Shown: positions 7,601 to 14,992 of the stretch, one piece after another | Layout of the letters: each line of letters begins with the position of its first letter | Position numbering within the stretch: position 1 is the first letter of the stretch | NCBI GenBank assembly: GCA_021159225.1 | Contig: JAGGSE010000232.1 | Span: 32,905 to 96,904, forward strand | Direction of reading: 5' to 3' | Source: a bacterium | GTDB taxonomy: Bacteria; Patescibacteriota; Minisyncoccia; Minisyncoccales; JAGGSE01 | DNA: 64,000 bases | Program-made: the position numbers and the translations under genes | The notes under the pieces: model-generated | The model's input: the letters and a program-made list of their open reading frames with translations, nothing else | What the model was told of the DNA's origin: nothing | Database searches by the model: none

Positions 7601-8951
7601 GTCCATTTTTAGCCCTCATCGAGAGGATATAGTAGGGATGCCCGCTTTTCGAGAACTCCTGGCAACCCATGTGTGGTCCCCAACTACTTATGAGAATTGG
7701 CTTAACCGTGTTTATAAGGCCCGTTCCGCCCCTTGGCGGGCCACGTTAACTCCTGATAGAGTACTTACTCGACTGGAATACGTTGACTCAGAGTTCCGTG
7801 ATAGATTGGTAGAAATCCTTAAGAGTTATCCGATGTTACGAGTTCCATCTTTTTGGGATGGGTTGAAGGGAATTAAGTTGTCAGATGTATCTCGCTACGA
7901 CGCGTCTTATAGTTTGGAGGGGACCTATGATGAGTTTGTGAAGTCCTTTGTTGGTTCTATCTTGACTACGGGGGATACATTTCAGTTCCTCCACGAGCTA
8001 GGCCATCATGTGTTTGAGCGTCATTTTACCGCGCGCTCTACACTAAGAGACGCGTTTGCTTATGTGTACCGTGAACGAGTTTTGATCCCGTTTTACGAGC
8101 AAGTTTTACCTTATTTGACTGAAAAGGAAGCTCAAAAGTTCATGGGGTACATGAACGAGATGCTTGATGCAAGTGAGAAGAGAACTCTTGGGAGCTTTTT
8201 CTTAGGGTCTCGAGACGTATTTAGAGAGGAAATTTTTAAGCCTATTTATCCTAAGTTACAAGAGGTGATGCGGAACTGGGCACTTCCGATGCGACTGTAC
8301 TCATTACAGAGCATCGACGAATCCTTTGCCGAGTTGTTTGCCACTTATATACGTAACCCATCGGTGTTGTACTTCAGTGACCCCGAGTTGTACTTGTTTA
8401 TGGAATCGCTCTTGCAGAACCTTGCTGTACGTCCAGAAACTTTGATAAGTAAGCACCCTATGTGGAAACGTGTTTTTGAGGCCCTTTCACGTATAGGTTT
8501 AACACGGAGTCAGATAAAGCAACTTCTTCCGAACCTTCTGTGGGCACATATTAGAGAAGATGTTGGGTTTGAGGAGTTGATAGCGTTGTTCGAGAGCGCT
8601 GCTACTGCAGAGGGCGAAGACTTACGGAAGAAGATAAAAGATATTGTCGAGCGCTTTTTCAAAGCGCCTGAGAAGAAGAAAATGCCTAGTTCTGAGCCGA
8701 AACCCAAAGAGATTAGGAAGCCTCGTAAGGCACCTTCTCTTCCCGAAAAGACTCTAGTAACTCTAAAGGATGTGCGCGAAGTTCTTGAGAAGACTTTGAA
8801 GCTCGAAGGTAGAGACTTAGAGGTTTTTATGGACAAGATTGTTTCGGTTGTAGCTGAAGGTAAGATGAGTATGATTGATGTGTATGAGAAATTGACTTCT
8901 TTCAAGACTAAAAAGGAGGCTTTGAAGTGGCTAGCCGGTTTGAAGAAGTAA
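4683..8951 (+). CDS. Portal - MuF-type head protein - metalloprotease fusion with a mini-intein
   Basis: The precursor has 1422 residues, 1272 after splicing. GTG at 4683 follows AGGAGG (4671-4676). About 20-410 is an HK97-type portal: VVRRCVDHIASSVADLP, then the FGFVPPG region and a C-terminal stem. About 420-595 is a helical linker into a MuF-like head morphogenesis domain whose conserved Cys block (DDVT-CEDCAALQGRVF, RCGHNCRC) is split by an intein at residues 596-745. The C-terminal third contains a zincin site, HELGH at 1104-1108, and a downstream SIDESFAELF helix (1210-1219) that can supply the third zinc ligand. Portal and MuF fusions are known; adding a protease is unusual. It may process head proteins or remodel the particle during maturation, or act in the host after ejection. 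Confidence 0.85.
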   Translation: MERQLEKKEKEQQVKERLVGETSITAGTFASLVTSLSASQLRQIYKETNVVRRCVDHIASSVADLPREYDVKFGLKKSEVIDLIFVRETITGETFRDVLIALTVDLLVLNKGVLVPLKTFGGRLTGFTARDAATFSPVYEKDGRLRGFIQQVGLGKVYKFRPDELVYIQLIPKTYTATGGSILESLTYEVTSLLKNLVKSDPESRKPIGTFIFPESLDEAVVNRFQEDLTSLVSGGKVKIPVVWGAGKGEWIELVKQFDIQMVATFLDRLDWLVRSAFGFVPPGSSLLQSRPNEDLMYSTLVPVVARAIQNRLNRFLKPYGVTFSFKIPPAHSLQRIIEGTKSGLISPNEARQFMYLPPVKGGDQLSVMQPQGLTPVGKSGQQSPVVPLSDAKQDTDITRSLSIEEVKQLRNLSLLSDEKVARFVLRRIKLLKSMQEELREAVLDYRSSFEEKVMLRQDTPALPSYVPFLLRVEGIIDNYEAQSIALGYERVLQFWNRREFDKDLIDAEIAEHDRRLRRESIRSWKERLDSIHNEAKRGEWDQVKKALDNFIRAIIAAAGFVTLFANLPLVLVSKFFEETQGVLLRWVGISDDVTCYDEATKVLTDRGWKFFKDLDGTERLLSINPDDLTQVEWLKPVAYQTFEYDGEMIHFEGYQTDLLVTPDHQCFVYDNGRLRKVRAGELTQFAKVSFYHGVPVDVADVSSISCSEAEVRLSYYKGKVYDVTLPKWHTLYIMRNGKCMWSGNCEDCAALQGRVFKPSTLELLQTWPGYGVRCGHNCRCALEPVSNITQASVNEWIGKVIKFRNLHVPLKEAALVYSDVIEHIDKKIAEALKKNPHLREPSYVALFKEIRLRETLTQPKYDAIRNILEIPASFTEEQIRSAFVDAVALNVLLRQNFQYPSSPFVSEIMSIMERARKVLWNEQLSKLLPSELKESWLEGDFAPFEKLSLKLFDIPVKAYFDPREFFTYMFRASIFSPHREDIVGMPAFRELLATHVWSPTTYENWLNRVYKARSAPWRATLTPDRVLTRLEYVDSEFRDRLVEILKSYPMLRVPSFWDGLKGIKLSDVSRYDASYSLEGTYDEFVKSFVGSILTTGDTFQFLHELGHHVFERHFTARSTLRDAFAYVYRERVLIPFYEQVLPYLTEKEAQKFMGYMNEMLDASEKRTLGSFFLGSRDVFREEIFKPIYPKLQEVMRNWALPMRLYSLQSIDESFAELFATYIRNPSVLYFSDPELYLFMESLLQNLAVRPETLISKHPMWKRVFEALSRIGLTRSQIKQLLPNLLWAHIREDVGFEELIALFESAATAEGEDLRKKIKDIVERFFKAPEKKKMPSSEPKPKEIRKPRKAPSLPEKTLVTLKDVREVLEKTLKLEGRDLEVFMDKIVSVVAEGKMSMIDVYEKLTSFKTKKEALKWLAGLKK
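6468..6917 (+). other. Mini-intein in the portal/MuF protein (150 residues)
   Basis: Residue 1 is Cys (CYDEATKVLTDRGWKFF, splicing block A). Block B is VTPDHQCF, with the conserved TxxH. The end is LYIMRNGKCMWSGN followed by extein Cys746. The penultimate residue is Gly rather than the usual His. There is no room for a homing endonuclease. The insertion lies exactly before the Cys of the MuF block CEDCAALQG, the most conserved part of that domain. Block A and the last 14 residues closely resemble the first intein of the synthase at 56.1 kb, so the two are related. Confidence 0.9.
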
Positions 8952-9583
8952 AAACTGAATTGGGTTATATCGTTGATAAGGAAGGTACCCTTGTAGGGAC
9001 GTGGTTGTGGAAAGAAGGGAATATGACTGTGAGCACAAAGAACAAAGCTCTACAAGAGGTACTATCTCGAGGGGTACAGTTAGTAGAGCGTGTATTTGAT
9101 CGAGGGGAGATTCAGCTTAGCTATTCCCCCCCAACAGTTCGAGTAGTAAAGTTTACCCCTGTTGAACTCAGTTCGATTCTTGCGCCTGATTTCTACTGTA
9201 TTACAGCTGAGGAGCGAAAGAAAGGAGTATCTTTACCTGCTAATACTGGCAGACACTCTCGCACGTTTAAACAAGTTCACCGGGGTTATGTCCTCGAACG
9301 ATTAAAAGGGCGTGATATCACCATAGGAATTTGGTTTTATTCCCCGGGAGGAATTGTATGTCAGACTAATAGCAGGACGTTTGATAGGGAGTTCCACGAG
9401 GTTAAAAAGAAGTTAACAAGGACAGTGTTTACACGGGATGGGGTAAGGGAGGTTCCTCTTCCATTTAACGAGGCTACTTATTTTGATGTTAACTTGAAAC
9501 TTCCCTCACGGTATTTTCTGGTACCTAGTTGGGGAATTGAAACCTCAGAGAAGGAGAAGTTCGAGGATGTCAAAGAAACTTGA
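8927..9583 (+). CDS. Hypothetical protein between portal fusion and terminase
   Basis: This protein of 218 residues is not one I recognise. It begins with GTG at 8927 inside the end of the portal gene, seven bases after AAGGAGG, so it is translationally coupled. The N-terminal half is a mix of beta strands (GTLVGTWLWKEGNMTVSTKN). The middle carries LAPDFYCITAEERKKG and SLPANTGRHSRTF, and the C-terminal part has many Arg/Lys and aromatic residues with no membrane segment. Its position suggests a virion or DNA-packaging role, but nothing in the sequence shows which. Confidence 0.65.
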   Translation: MASRFEEVKTELGYIVDKEGTLVGTWLWKEGNMTVSTKNKALQEVLSRGVQLVERVFDRGEIQLSYSPPTVRVVKFTPVELSSILAPDFYCITAEERKKGVSLPANTGRHSRTFKQVHRGYVLERLKGRDITIGIWFYSPGGIVCQTNSRTFDREFHEVKKKLTRTVFTRDGVREVPLPFNEATYFDVNLKLPSRYFLVPSWGIETSEKEKFEDVKET

Positions 9584-9932
9584 AGATTTTCTTGATCACT
9601 CGTTAGACGATTTAGAGTCTCCTCCGGTCTTGGGGTTGGGTAAAGCTGCCTCTGAGGACTTACCTAAGCAGGAGGACATTCCATCTGAGGTTGGTTCGCC
9701 TGAACAGGAAGCGATTGATACAATTGCTGAGAGGATAATAGAAGAGTTACGCGGTAATGAAAGCATTAGGCCGAAGAATTGGAGTGACGTTCTCCGTGGT
9801 TTGGAATTAGTATTAAAGTTTAAGCATGAGTTACACGGCAAGCACAAGAAAGGAGAACAGGACCTCGCATACCAAGCTCTTCAGGAGTTTAAGGAAGTGG
9901 TAGATGCCTTCTCGAGATTTGAGTCAAAGTAA
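9567..9932 (+). CDS. Candidate terminase small subunit
   Basis: The protein has 121 residues. ATG at 9567 is chosen because AAGGAG lies ten bases upstream. The N-terminal 45 residues are acidic and low in complexity (DFLDHSLDDLESPP). The C-terminal part is helical (IDTIAERIIEELRGN, WSDVLRGLELVLKFKHEL, YQALQEFKEVVDAF). It overlaps the start of the large terminase gene by 29 bases, the classic place for the small subunit, and it has the right size. There is no clear helix-turn-helix, so the assignment rests on position, length and helical make-up; a scaffold or chaperone is the alternative. Confidence 0.5.
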   Translation: MSKKLEDFLDHSLDDLESPPVLGLGKAASEDLPKQEDIPSEVGSPEQEAIDTIAERIIEELRGNESIRPKNWSDVLRGLELVLKFKHELHGKHKKGEQDLAYQALQEFKEVVDAFSRFESK

Positions 9933-11349
9933 GTTCCACATTTCGTTAAAGAAGCTTCGTACTATTTGCCAAAATAGTTTCCTTCACTACTTGATCTTCG
10001 TTTTTGGGTTTCCAGTGTCGGCAATGCATCGAGAGTGGATTGACGCTCTTATGAAGTGTTCTCGAGTTGTGATTGCTGCTCCTCGGGCCCACTCTAAAAC
10101 TACCATAGTTTCTATTGCGTATTCGACGTGGTTGATTGGGCGTAACCCCAATATAAGGATTAAGATCATAACTAACTCTATTGACAAGGGTAGAGAGATT
10201 TTAGCCGCAGTTTCGAGTACTCTTCTTTTTAATAAAAGGTACCAGTTTGTTTTTCCTGAGATTAGACCCGCAAAGACACGTTATTGGACGAAGGATAGAT
10301 TGTATGTGGAGCGTTCTTTGGTTCTTCGTGATCCTACGATCGAAGCAAGAAGTGTTCTATCTACAGGGGCCGGAGGTAGGTCAGATGTGATAATTGGAGA
10401 TGACATGGTTGATAATTTGAACTGCGTTACTGAAGGTTTGCGGAGAAAAGTAAAGGAAGCTTTCTATGATACTTGGATGAATACTCTCGAACCACAAGGG
10501 AACCAAGCGGTAGTTGTTGGTACTATTTGGCATGAAGACGATCTGCTCTCTGAATTGCTCAGGAATAAAGACTGGGAGTTTCGTAAAGTTTGGGCGATAA
10601 ATGATAACTTTGACCCTCTATGGCCCCAAGTGTGGTCGCGAGAGAAGCTTTATAAGAAGTGGAAGGAAAACCCTTTGGCTTTCGATAAAGGCTTTCGCCA
10701 TCGTCCAACACGTGTAGATACTGCTCTTTTCCCGCCATCTTCATTTAAACAACGGTCTGATTGGCCTCTTTCTCCAGGGTCTAATCCTCCTGAGTATAAC
10801 GATGTGGATCCTTCTCTTATCAAGTGTTACTTTGGGGTGGATATTTCAGCTGGACATGGAGATGATTTTTCGGTGATTTTTGTGGTGCGGGTGAATGCTG
10901 AAACTCTAATTCGGTGGCCTGTTGAAATAGCTCGGTTGAAGCAACCAGCTCCTGATGTGACCCGCAAGCTCATTCGGATGTACAAGCAGTACCAACCCGA
11001 AGTGATTATGATTGAGTCAAACGCTACTCAGTCTATGATGCAAGATTGGATTTCTGAAGTAAGTAAATTACCTCTAAAACCGTATTACACAGGCGTTCAA
11101 AAGCACTTGATTTCGGTAGGGATCCCTTCTCTTAGAGTGGAACTTGATAATAATATGTGGATGATCCCTTCTTGGGATCACCCTCTTGAGTGTAGTTGTT
11201 CTTGGTGCCAATGGAAAAGAGAGGTACTGTCGTATCCTTATAGTAAGAAAGACGACACTGTTTTTGCTTGGTGGTTTAGTCGTGAAGCAATTAGGCTTTT
11301 CCTAGAAGGAAAGCGAGTAGGCCGCGGATATGCTGTCGTAGAACTCTGA
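9904..11349 (+). CDS. terL: Terminase large subunit
   Basis: The protein has 481 residues and is the motor and nuclease that packages DNA through the portal. ATPase half: Walker A-like APRAHSKTT (59-67), Walker B VIIGDD (162-167) and a coupling motif around VVVGTIWHEDDL (203-214). Nuclease half (RNase H-like): Asp313 in FGVDISAGHGDD and Glu371 in VIMIESNATQ, with a late acidic position in KKDDTVFAWW. The Walker A lacks the classical GKT spacing, as in many phage terminases (R-x-H-S-K-T). The gene lies downstream of the portal, opposite to the most common order. ATG at 9904 lies within the preceding gene. Confidence 0.93.
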   Translation: MPSRDLSQSKFHISLKKLRTICQNSFLHYLIFVFGFPVSAMHREWIDALMKCSRVVIAAPRAHSKTTIVSIAYSTWLIGRNPNIRIKIITNSIDKGREILAAVSSTLLFNKRYQFVFPEIRPAKTRYWTKDRLYVERSLVLRDPTIEARSVLSTGAGGRSDVIIGDDMVDNLNCVTEGLRRKVKEAFYDTWMNTLEPQGNQAVVVGTIWHEDDLLSELLRNKDWEFRKVWAINDNFDPLWPQVWSREKLYKKWKENPLAFDKGFRHRPTRVDTALFPPSSFKQRSDWPLSPGSNPPEYNDVDPSLIKCYFGVDISAGHGDDFSVIFVVRVNAETLIRWPVEIARLKQPAPDVTRKLIRMYKQYQPEVIMIESNATQSMMQDWISEVSKLPLKPYYTGVQKHLISVGIPSLRVELDNNMWMIPSWDHPLECSCSWCQWKREVLSYPYSKKDDTVFAWWFSREAIRLFLEGKRVGRGYAVVEL

Positions 11350-11411
11350 CGTCTTGCACTTTTCTGTGTTATCCTAGTAAGCTTTTCTTAAGATGTTAGG
11401 GGGATTAAGGT

Positions 11412-12302
11412 GTGGGAGAGAATATCTCGGTAACTTCCTATACTTTTAAGAAGTACCTCAGCCCTTTTTTAGTTTGGTGTGAAGGTAAATTCGACTACAT
11501 TCTTCACGTTCATTGGGCTAGCGTCCTCCACGGAGACTTGCGAATGGGTTACTGTGGCGACCCCAATAACGTGATTGGAGTTACCTTGTTCATTTACAAG
11601 CAAGGTGCTGTCAAACGCCGCCCCAATGGACCGAAGGGTTGGACAGAGTTCTTGAAAGTTGTTCGAGACCCTAAGAACTTCAAACTAAACTTCAAAACAG
11701 GAGAAATTCAGGGCCAGCGCAGCTTAGCGGCAACTGTTAAGTTACCGGAAGCTAAGGCATGGATGAGAGTGAAAAAGTACATCTCTCCTCCAGGCACTAT
11801 TGGCGCTCGAGTTTTGCGCAAATGGTGGTCCTATATGACGATTGTTGATAAAGGTAAAGTGGAACATTTAACTCGGAAACTGGACGAGTTTGAGTTTTAC
11901 TTTACTGAGGGTAAGGCTTTTAGAGGACGGTACATTCTTCGACCTTTTGGTAAGAACTTTACCTTCTTTACTGCCAGTGCCCGACCCGTACTTGTTGGGA
12001 CGACCCAGAAGCTGGAAGAGGGTAAGGAAATTAGTGGTTTTCTTTGGATTAAAGCAAAGAACCAGACCCCGTATGTTCTTTCTACACGAGCTGTAAAGAA
12101 ACGATTTATTTCCCCTGTGCATTTTAGTGGGCTGCCCCAGGCACTGAAGGAGAGAATTCCAAGAGCTTTTCAGTATTGGACTATAGAGTCAAAAGCGAAA
12201 CGTTTAAAGGTGCGGGATAGTTTGGTGTTAGCTCTGAAGAGCCAGAGACAGTATCAGTACTTGGAAGAGGGGGCTTGGCATAAGGTCAGTTTGAAAGTGT
12301 GA
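11412..12302 (+). CDS. Protein with LigD 3'-phosphoesterase-like signature
   Basis: The protein has 296 residues and a GTG start after TTAGGGGG. Near the N-terminus it reads YILHVHWASVLHGDLRM. This gives H-x5-H-x-D-x-R, the arrangement that forms the metal site of the 3'-phosphoesterase domain of bacterial DNA ligase D (HDARRLHYDFRL type). The following strands (IGVTLFIYK) and the region with GPKGW fit the same fold. The remainder (about 130-296) is beta-rich and basic with WSYMTIVDKGKVE and does not resemble a ligase or polymerase. Its place between terminase and prohead protease points to a head role, perhaps processing of DNA ends at packaging. That function is inference; the motif is seen. 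Confidence 0.55.
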   Translation: MGENISVTSYTFKKYLSPFLVWCEGKFDYILHVHWASVLHGDLRMGYCGDPNNVIGVTLFIYKQGAVKRRPNGPKGWTEFLKVVRDPKNFKLNFKTGEIQGQRSLAATVKLPEAKAWMRVKKYISPPGTIGARVLRKWWSYMTIVDKGKVEHLTRKLDEFEFYFTEGKAFRGRYILRPFGKNFTFFTASARPVLVGTTQKLEEGKEISGFLWIKAKNQTPYVLSTRAVKKRFISPVHFSGLPQALKERIPRAFQYWTIESKAKRLKVRDSLVLALKSQRQYQYLEEGAWHKVSLKV

Positions 12303-12379
12303 CCGTGGACCCCTTGCCCAAATTTAGGTTCCCTGTGACTTTATTATGGAAAAAATTTGGAACAGGAAGGAGGTGCAAG

Positions 12380-13525
12380 ATGAGGTTTGAGAACGGCTTG
12401 TTTCAGTTAAATCCAGAATTCATTCGCGCTCCAGCTGAGGTTTCCGAGAAGATTGCTAATCCGGGGGAGTTGGTGATCGCAGGTTATGCTACAACTTATG
12501 ATAAAGGTTTGGATAATGCTGTCATATCTAGGAAGGCATTGTCTAACGCTGCTGAGGACCTGAAGAAGAGAAGCACAGTGTTGTTCAATCATGATCAAAA
12601 TCGCCCTATTGGCCGCATTCATGAGGTGAAGTTGGATAATAAGGGGTTGTTTACAATTGCTGTAATTGATAAGACAGAGCAAGAGATTCAGGAGAAGATC
12701 AAATCAGGAACGTTGAACAAGTTCTCGATCCGCGGACGGATTTTAGCTTCTCATGAAGAGTGGGATGAGAATACTGGAAGGTCCACGTCAGTTGTTGATA
12801 ACTTGAAGTTGCTTGAGGTATCTGTTGTTTCCGTACCTGCTGTTGATGAAGCAGAGATTCAATCGTGGTATGTACAAAGGAGTGCGAGCGATAATGACTT
12901 CGTCCCCTTACAAAGGGATGTTAATTCAGAACAAGGAGGTGACAAAATGAGTGATAAGGAAATGAAAGAGCTAGAGGAGCAGGAGCTTGAGGAGAAGGAA
13001 GAGGAAGCTCTTGAAGAAGAGGAAGGAACTGAGGAGTTGATTGAGGCAGTGGAATCCAGTCAGCTTGAACTGTTACTAGACCTTGATGAGCGTGTTTCTG
13101 CGTTGGTTGAGCGGGCGGACGAACTTCTTAAGGCCGCGAATTTAGATGCTGTTATGAAGAAGTTGGATGAGGCGATGGAGATGCTTAAGAAGATTTTGGA
13201 CAAGTTGGAAAAATATCCTTACCCCTATCCTTATCCCTACCCTGCAAAAAAGTCTGCAGAGATTGAAGAGAGTGTAGAGGAGCTCGATCTTGAAGAGAAT
13301 GCGGAGGAGCCGATGCAAGAAGTGCTCGAAAGTGTTCGGGCTCTTACTGATGAAGTTAAGGAGTTGAAGGAAACTGTAGTTGTTCGTGGCGAGAGGTCTG
13401 AAGAGGCTCCCGAGGATGCAATCCGGCAGTTTCTCGAGTCGGAAGAGTACAAAAACGCAGATCCTTCTGAGAAGATGAGGATGCTGTGGGATTTCACAGA
13501 AAAGTATAAAGGAGGTGAAAAGTAA
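12380..13525 (+). CDS. Prohead protease fused to scaffold (HK97 type, family U35)
   Basis: The protein has 381 residues. ATG at 12380 follows GGAAGGAGGTG; a longer frame from 12299 has no such site. Residues 15-165 are the protease: catalytic His71 in TVLFNHDQNRPIG, Ser116 in NKFSIRGR and the strand EVSVVSVPAVDEA (146-158). Residues 190-381 are an acidic coiled-coil scaffold (EEQELEEKEEEALEEEEG, ELLLDLDERVSALVERADEL) with a YPYPYPYPYP tract in the middle. Proteases of this type cleave scaffold and capsid protein inside the prohead. A second strong ribosome site inside the gene gives a separate scaffold product, annotated separately. The major capsid gene follows with a TAATG overlap. Confidence 0.9.
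   Translation: MRFENGLFQLNPEFIRAPAEVSEKIANPGELVIAGYATTYDKGLDNAVISRKALSNAAEDLKKRSTVLFNHDQNRPIGRIHEVKLDNKGLFTIAVIDKTEQEIQEKIKSGTLNKFSIRGRILASHEEWDENTGRSTSVVDNLKLLEVSVVSVPAVDEAEIQSWYVQRSASDNDFVPLQRDVNSEQGGDKMSDKEMKELEEQELEEKEEEALEEEEGTEELIEAVESSQLELLLDLDERVSALVERADELLKAANLDAVMKKLDEAMEMLKKILDKLEKYPYPYPYPYPAKKSAEIEESVEELDLEENAEEPMQEVLESVRALTDEVKELKETVVVRGERSEEAPEDAIRQFLESEEYKNADPSEKMRMLWDFTEKYKGGEK
12947..13525 (+). CDS. Nested scaffold protein from internal in-frame start
   Basis: ATG at 12947 lies in frame with the protease and is preceded, five bases upstream, by AAGGAGGTGA (12933-12942), a near-perfect anti-Shine-Dalgarno complement. It would yield 192 residues: MSDKEMKELEEQELEE onwards, exactly the scaffold half without the protease. 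This mirrors lambda, where scaffold Nu3 is made from an internal start in protease gene C. The nested start would supply excess scaffold relative to protease. Seen: start, site and domain boundary. Inferred: actual expression. Confidence 0.72.
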   Translation: MSDKEMKELEEQELEEKEEEALEEEEGTEELIEAVESSQLELLLDLDERVSALVERADELLKAANLDAVMKKLDEAMEMLKKILDKLEKYPYPYPYPYPAKKSAEIEESVEELDLEENAEEPMQEVLESVRALTDEVKELKETVVVRGERSEEAPEDAIRQFLESEEYKNADPSEKMRMLWDFTEKYKGGEK

Positions 13526-14475
13526 TGTTGAATCCTATATCTGAACTTCGAAGGGCATTAGCAGAGAATACTGGTGGCGGTTATGAAGGTATCGCTGATA
13601 TCCTGCCGAAGGAAGTTGATAAGATCATCACCCAGATGGTCGAGCACCTTAACCCGCTGAGACAGAATATACCTAGGAAACCCGGTTCTGGTGCAGGGGT
13701 TTACATCAATCGTAGAACCCCTGGTGCTGCTAAGGCTGCGTTCTATGCTGATACTGATTCTTTTGATGAAGAAACCGGTACTTATGAACAGGTCGAGTTC
13801 CTTTATAAGACTATCGGAACACAAGGGAAGGTTACTCGTAAGGCGCGCGCTATCGGTTCTAAGTACGTTGATATTCTAACAGCTGAGATGGAGGCGAAGG
13901 CAGAGGATTTCAAAGATAAAGAGGAGTATGCTATTTGTTGGGGAGACTCCAGCGCCAACGCTAAGGAGTTTGACGGACTGTACAAGCTGTGCGATTCCTC
14001 GAATATTATTCCTGCTGGGTCCGACAACACAGGTGGTGATTTAACTCTGGCACTGCTGGATCAGGCTTTGGACGCCATTCGTGGTATGCCCAGTTTGATC
14101 GTATGTTCAAAGAGGACCCGTAGAAGGATTAGGGCATTGCTCCAGGCACAGCAAAGGTTCATTAACATGGTGAAGGTGAAAGGTGGATTTGAGGTTTTGA
14201 GTTATAACGAGGTTCCTATTTTGGTTAGCAACCAGATTCCGGATACTCAGCAGGTGAGTGCTAGCGGTGCTACAATTACTTCTCTCACAGGAGGTAATTT
14301 GAGTACTCTGTTTGTAGTTGATACAAGCAAAGTATTCGTCTCTGAGTTGACCCCGCTAACCGTTCAACCGCTGGCTAAGGAAAGTAGTCAGTATGATAAG
14401 TTTGATATCTTCGCTGATGAGGTGTTGGTAGCCAGAGATCCTCAAGCAATTTCGTGCATTGTAGGTATCAGGTAA
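13525..14475 (+). CDS. Major capsid protein (HK97 fold)
   Basis: The protein has 316 residues. It directly follows the protease-scaffold gene (TAATG) with AAGGAGGTGA before the start. Features fit an HK97-type capsid subunit: an N-terminal helical arm, then YINRRTPGAAKAAFYADTD and ETGTYEQVEFLYKTIGTQGKVTRKA (E-loop and spine-helix region). A P-domain follows with LDQALDAIRGMPSLIVCSKRTRRRIRALL, and the A-domain ends in VFVSELTPLTVQPL and a C-terminal DEVLVARDPQAISCIVGI. It is the last gene before a strong terminator, as expected for the most abundant head product. No cleavage site can be assigned from sequence alone. Confidence 0.85.
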   Translation: MLNPISELRRALAENTGGGYEGIADILPKEVDKIITQMVEHLNPLRQNIPRKPGSGAGVYINRRTPGAAKAAFYADTDSFDEETGTYEQVEFLYKTIGTQGKVTRKARAIGSKYVDILTAEMEAKAEDFKDKEEYAICWGDSSANAKEFDGLYKLCDSSNIIPAGSDNTGGDLTLALLDQALDAIRGMPSLIVCSKRTRRRIRALLQAQQRFINMVKVKGGFEVLSYNEVPILVSNQIPDTQQVSASGATITSLTGGNLSTLFVVDTSKVFVSELTPLTVQPLAKESSQYDKFDIFADEVLVARDPQAISCIVGIR

Positions 14476-14501
14476 TTAGTTCAGTTAAGAAGTAGTATAA
14501 A

Positions 14502-14533
14502 AACCCTCAACGTGTTGACGTTGGGGGTTTTTT
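14502..14533 (+). terminator. Rho-independent terminator after the capsid gene
   Basis: Stem AACCCTCAACGT (14502-14513), loop GTTG and ACGTTGGGGGTT (14518-14529) form 12 pairs, one a G-U, followed by a T run. An outer inverted repeat, AGTTAAGAAG (14482-14491) and CTTCTTAACT (about 14536-14545), could extend the structure. It would terminate transcripts at the end of the head operon. Confidence 0.9.
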
Positions 14534-14623
14534 GTTGCTTCTTAACTAGTTGGTACTTGCTTTTCTGTGGGAAAGTCGGTAAAAACTTACTATAAGTACT
14601 TGTGGTGTAATGAGGAGGTTGTT

Positions 14624-14992
14624 GTGATAGAGTTAGAATATAAAGGGCCTTATGAGGGTGAATATTGGGAGATGCCCACGTATAGGGAGTTAGTTCGAGT
14701 TTATAAGGGGCGGTGTAAGGTGAAGTATGAAGACACCGCACAAACTTTGGAGATGCACGGGTTTGTTCGAGTTACCAAAAGTGAACCGGTTAAGAAGGTC
14801 GAAGTGTCTGTAGATACTACTCCGGCTCCTCTCCCAGAGTCGAGTCGAGAGCGCAAAGTGATTGAAATGTATAGAGACGGAAATGCTTCGGTCTCGATGA
14901 TTTCTAAAACTTTGCGAATGAGTAAGAAGAAAGTTGAGGCGATTCTCGAGACTTACAAAGCTTGCTTAAACGAAGGAGACAGGAATGTTTAA
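14624..14992 (+). CDS. Small head-tail region protein with C-terminal helix-turn-helix
   Basis: The protein has 122 residues. GTG at 14624 is chosen because GAGGAGG (14612-14618) lies five bases upstream. The N-terminal half is a small beta module (VIELEYKGPYEGEYW, YKGRCKVKYEDTAQTLEMHGFVRV), like the short domain often found in genes after the capsid protein. The C-terminal 45 residues (RKVIEMYRDGNASVSMISKTLRMSKKKVEAIL) form a helix-turn-helix of the kind seen in small regulators or sigma region 4. A virion connector with a DNA-contacting tail, or a small regulator, are both possible. It overlaps the next gene by eight bases. Confidence 0.55.
   Translation: MIELEYKGPYEGEYWEMPTYRELVRVYKGRCKVKYEDTAQTLEMHGFVRVTKSEPVKKVEVSVDTTPAPLPESSRERKVIEMYRDGNASVSMISKTLRMSKKKVEAILETYKACLNEGDRNV

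Noticed and set aside
14546..14600. Promoter after the capsid terminator (TTGCTT, 17 bases, TAAAAA)
   Set aside because: The boxes are too weak, and an alternative TATAAG lies at the wrong distance from any -35.
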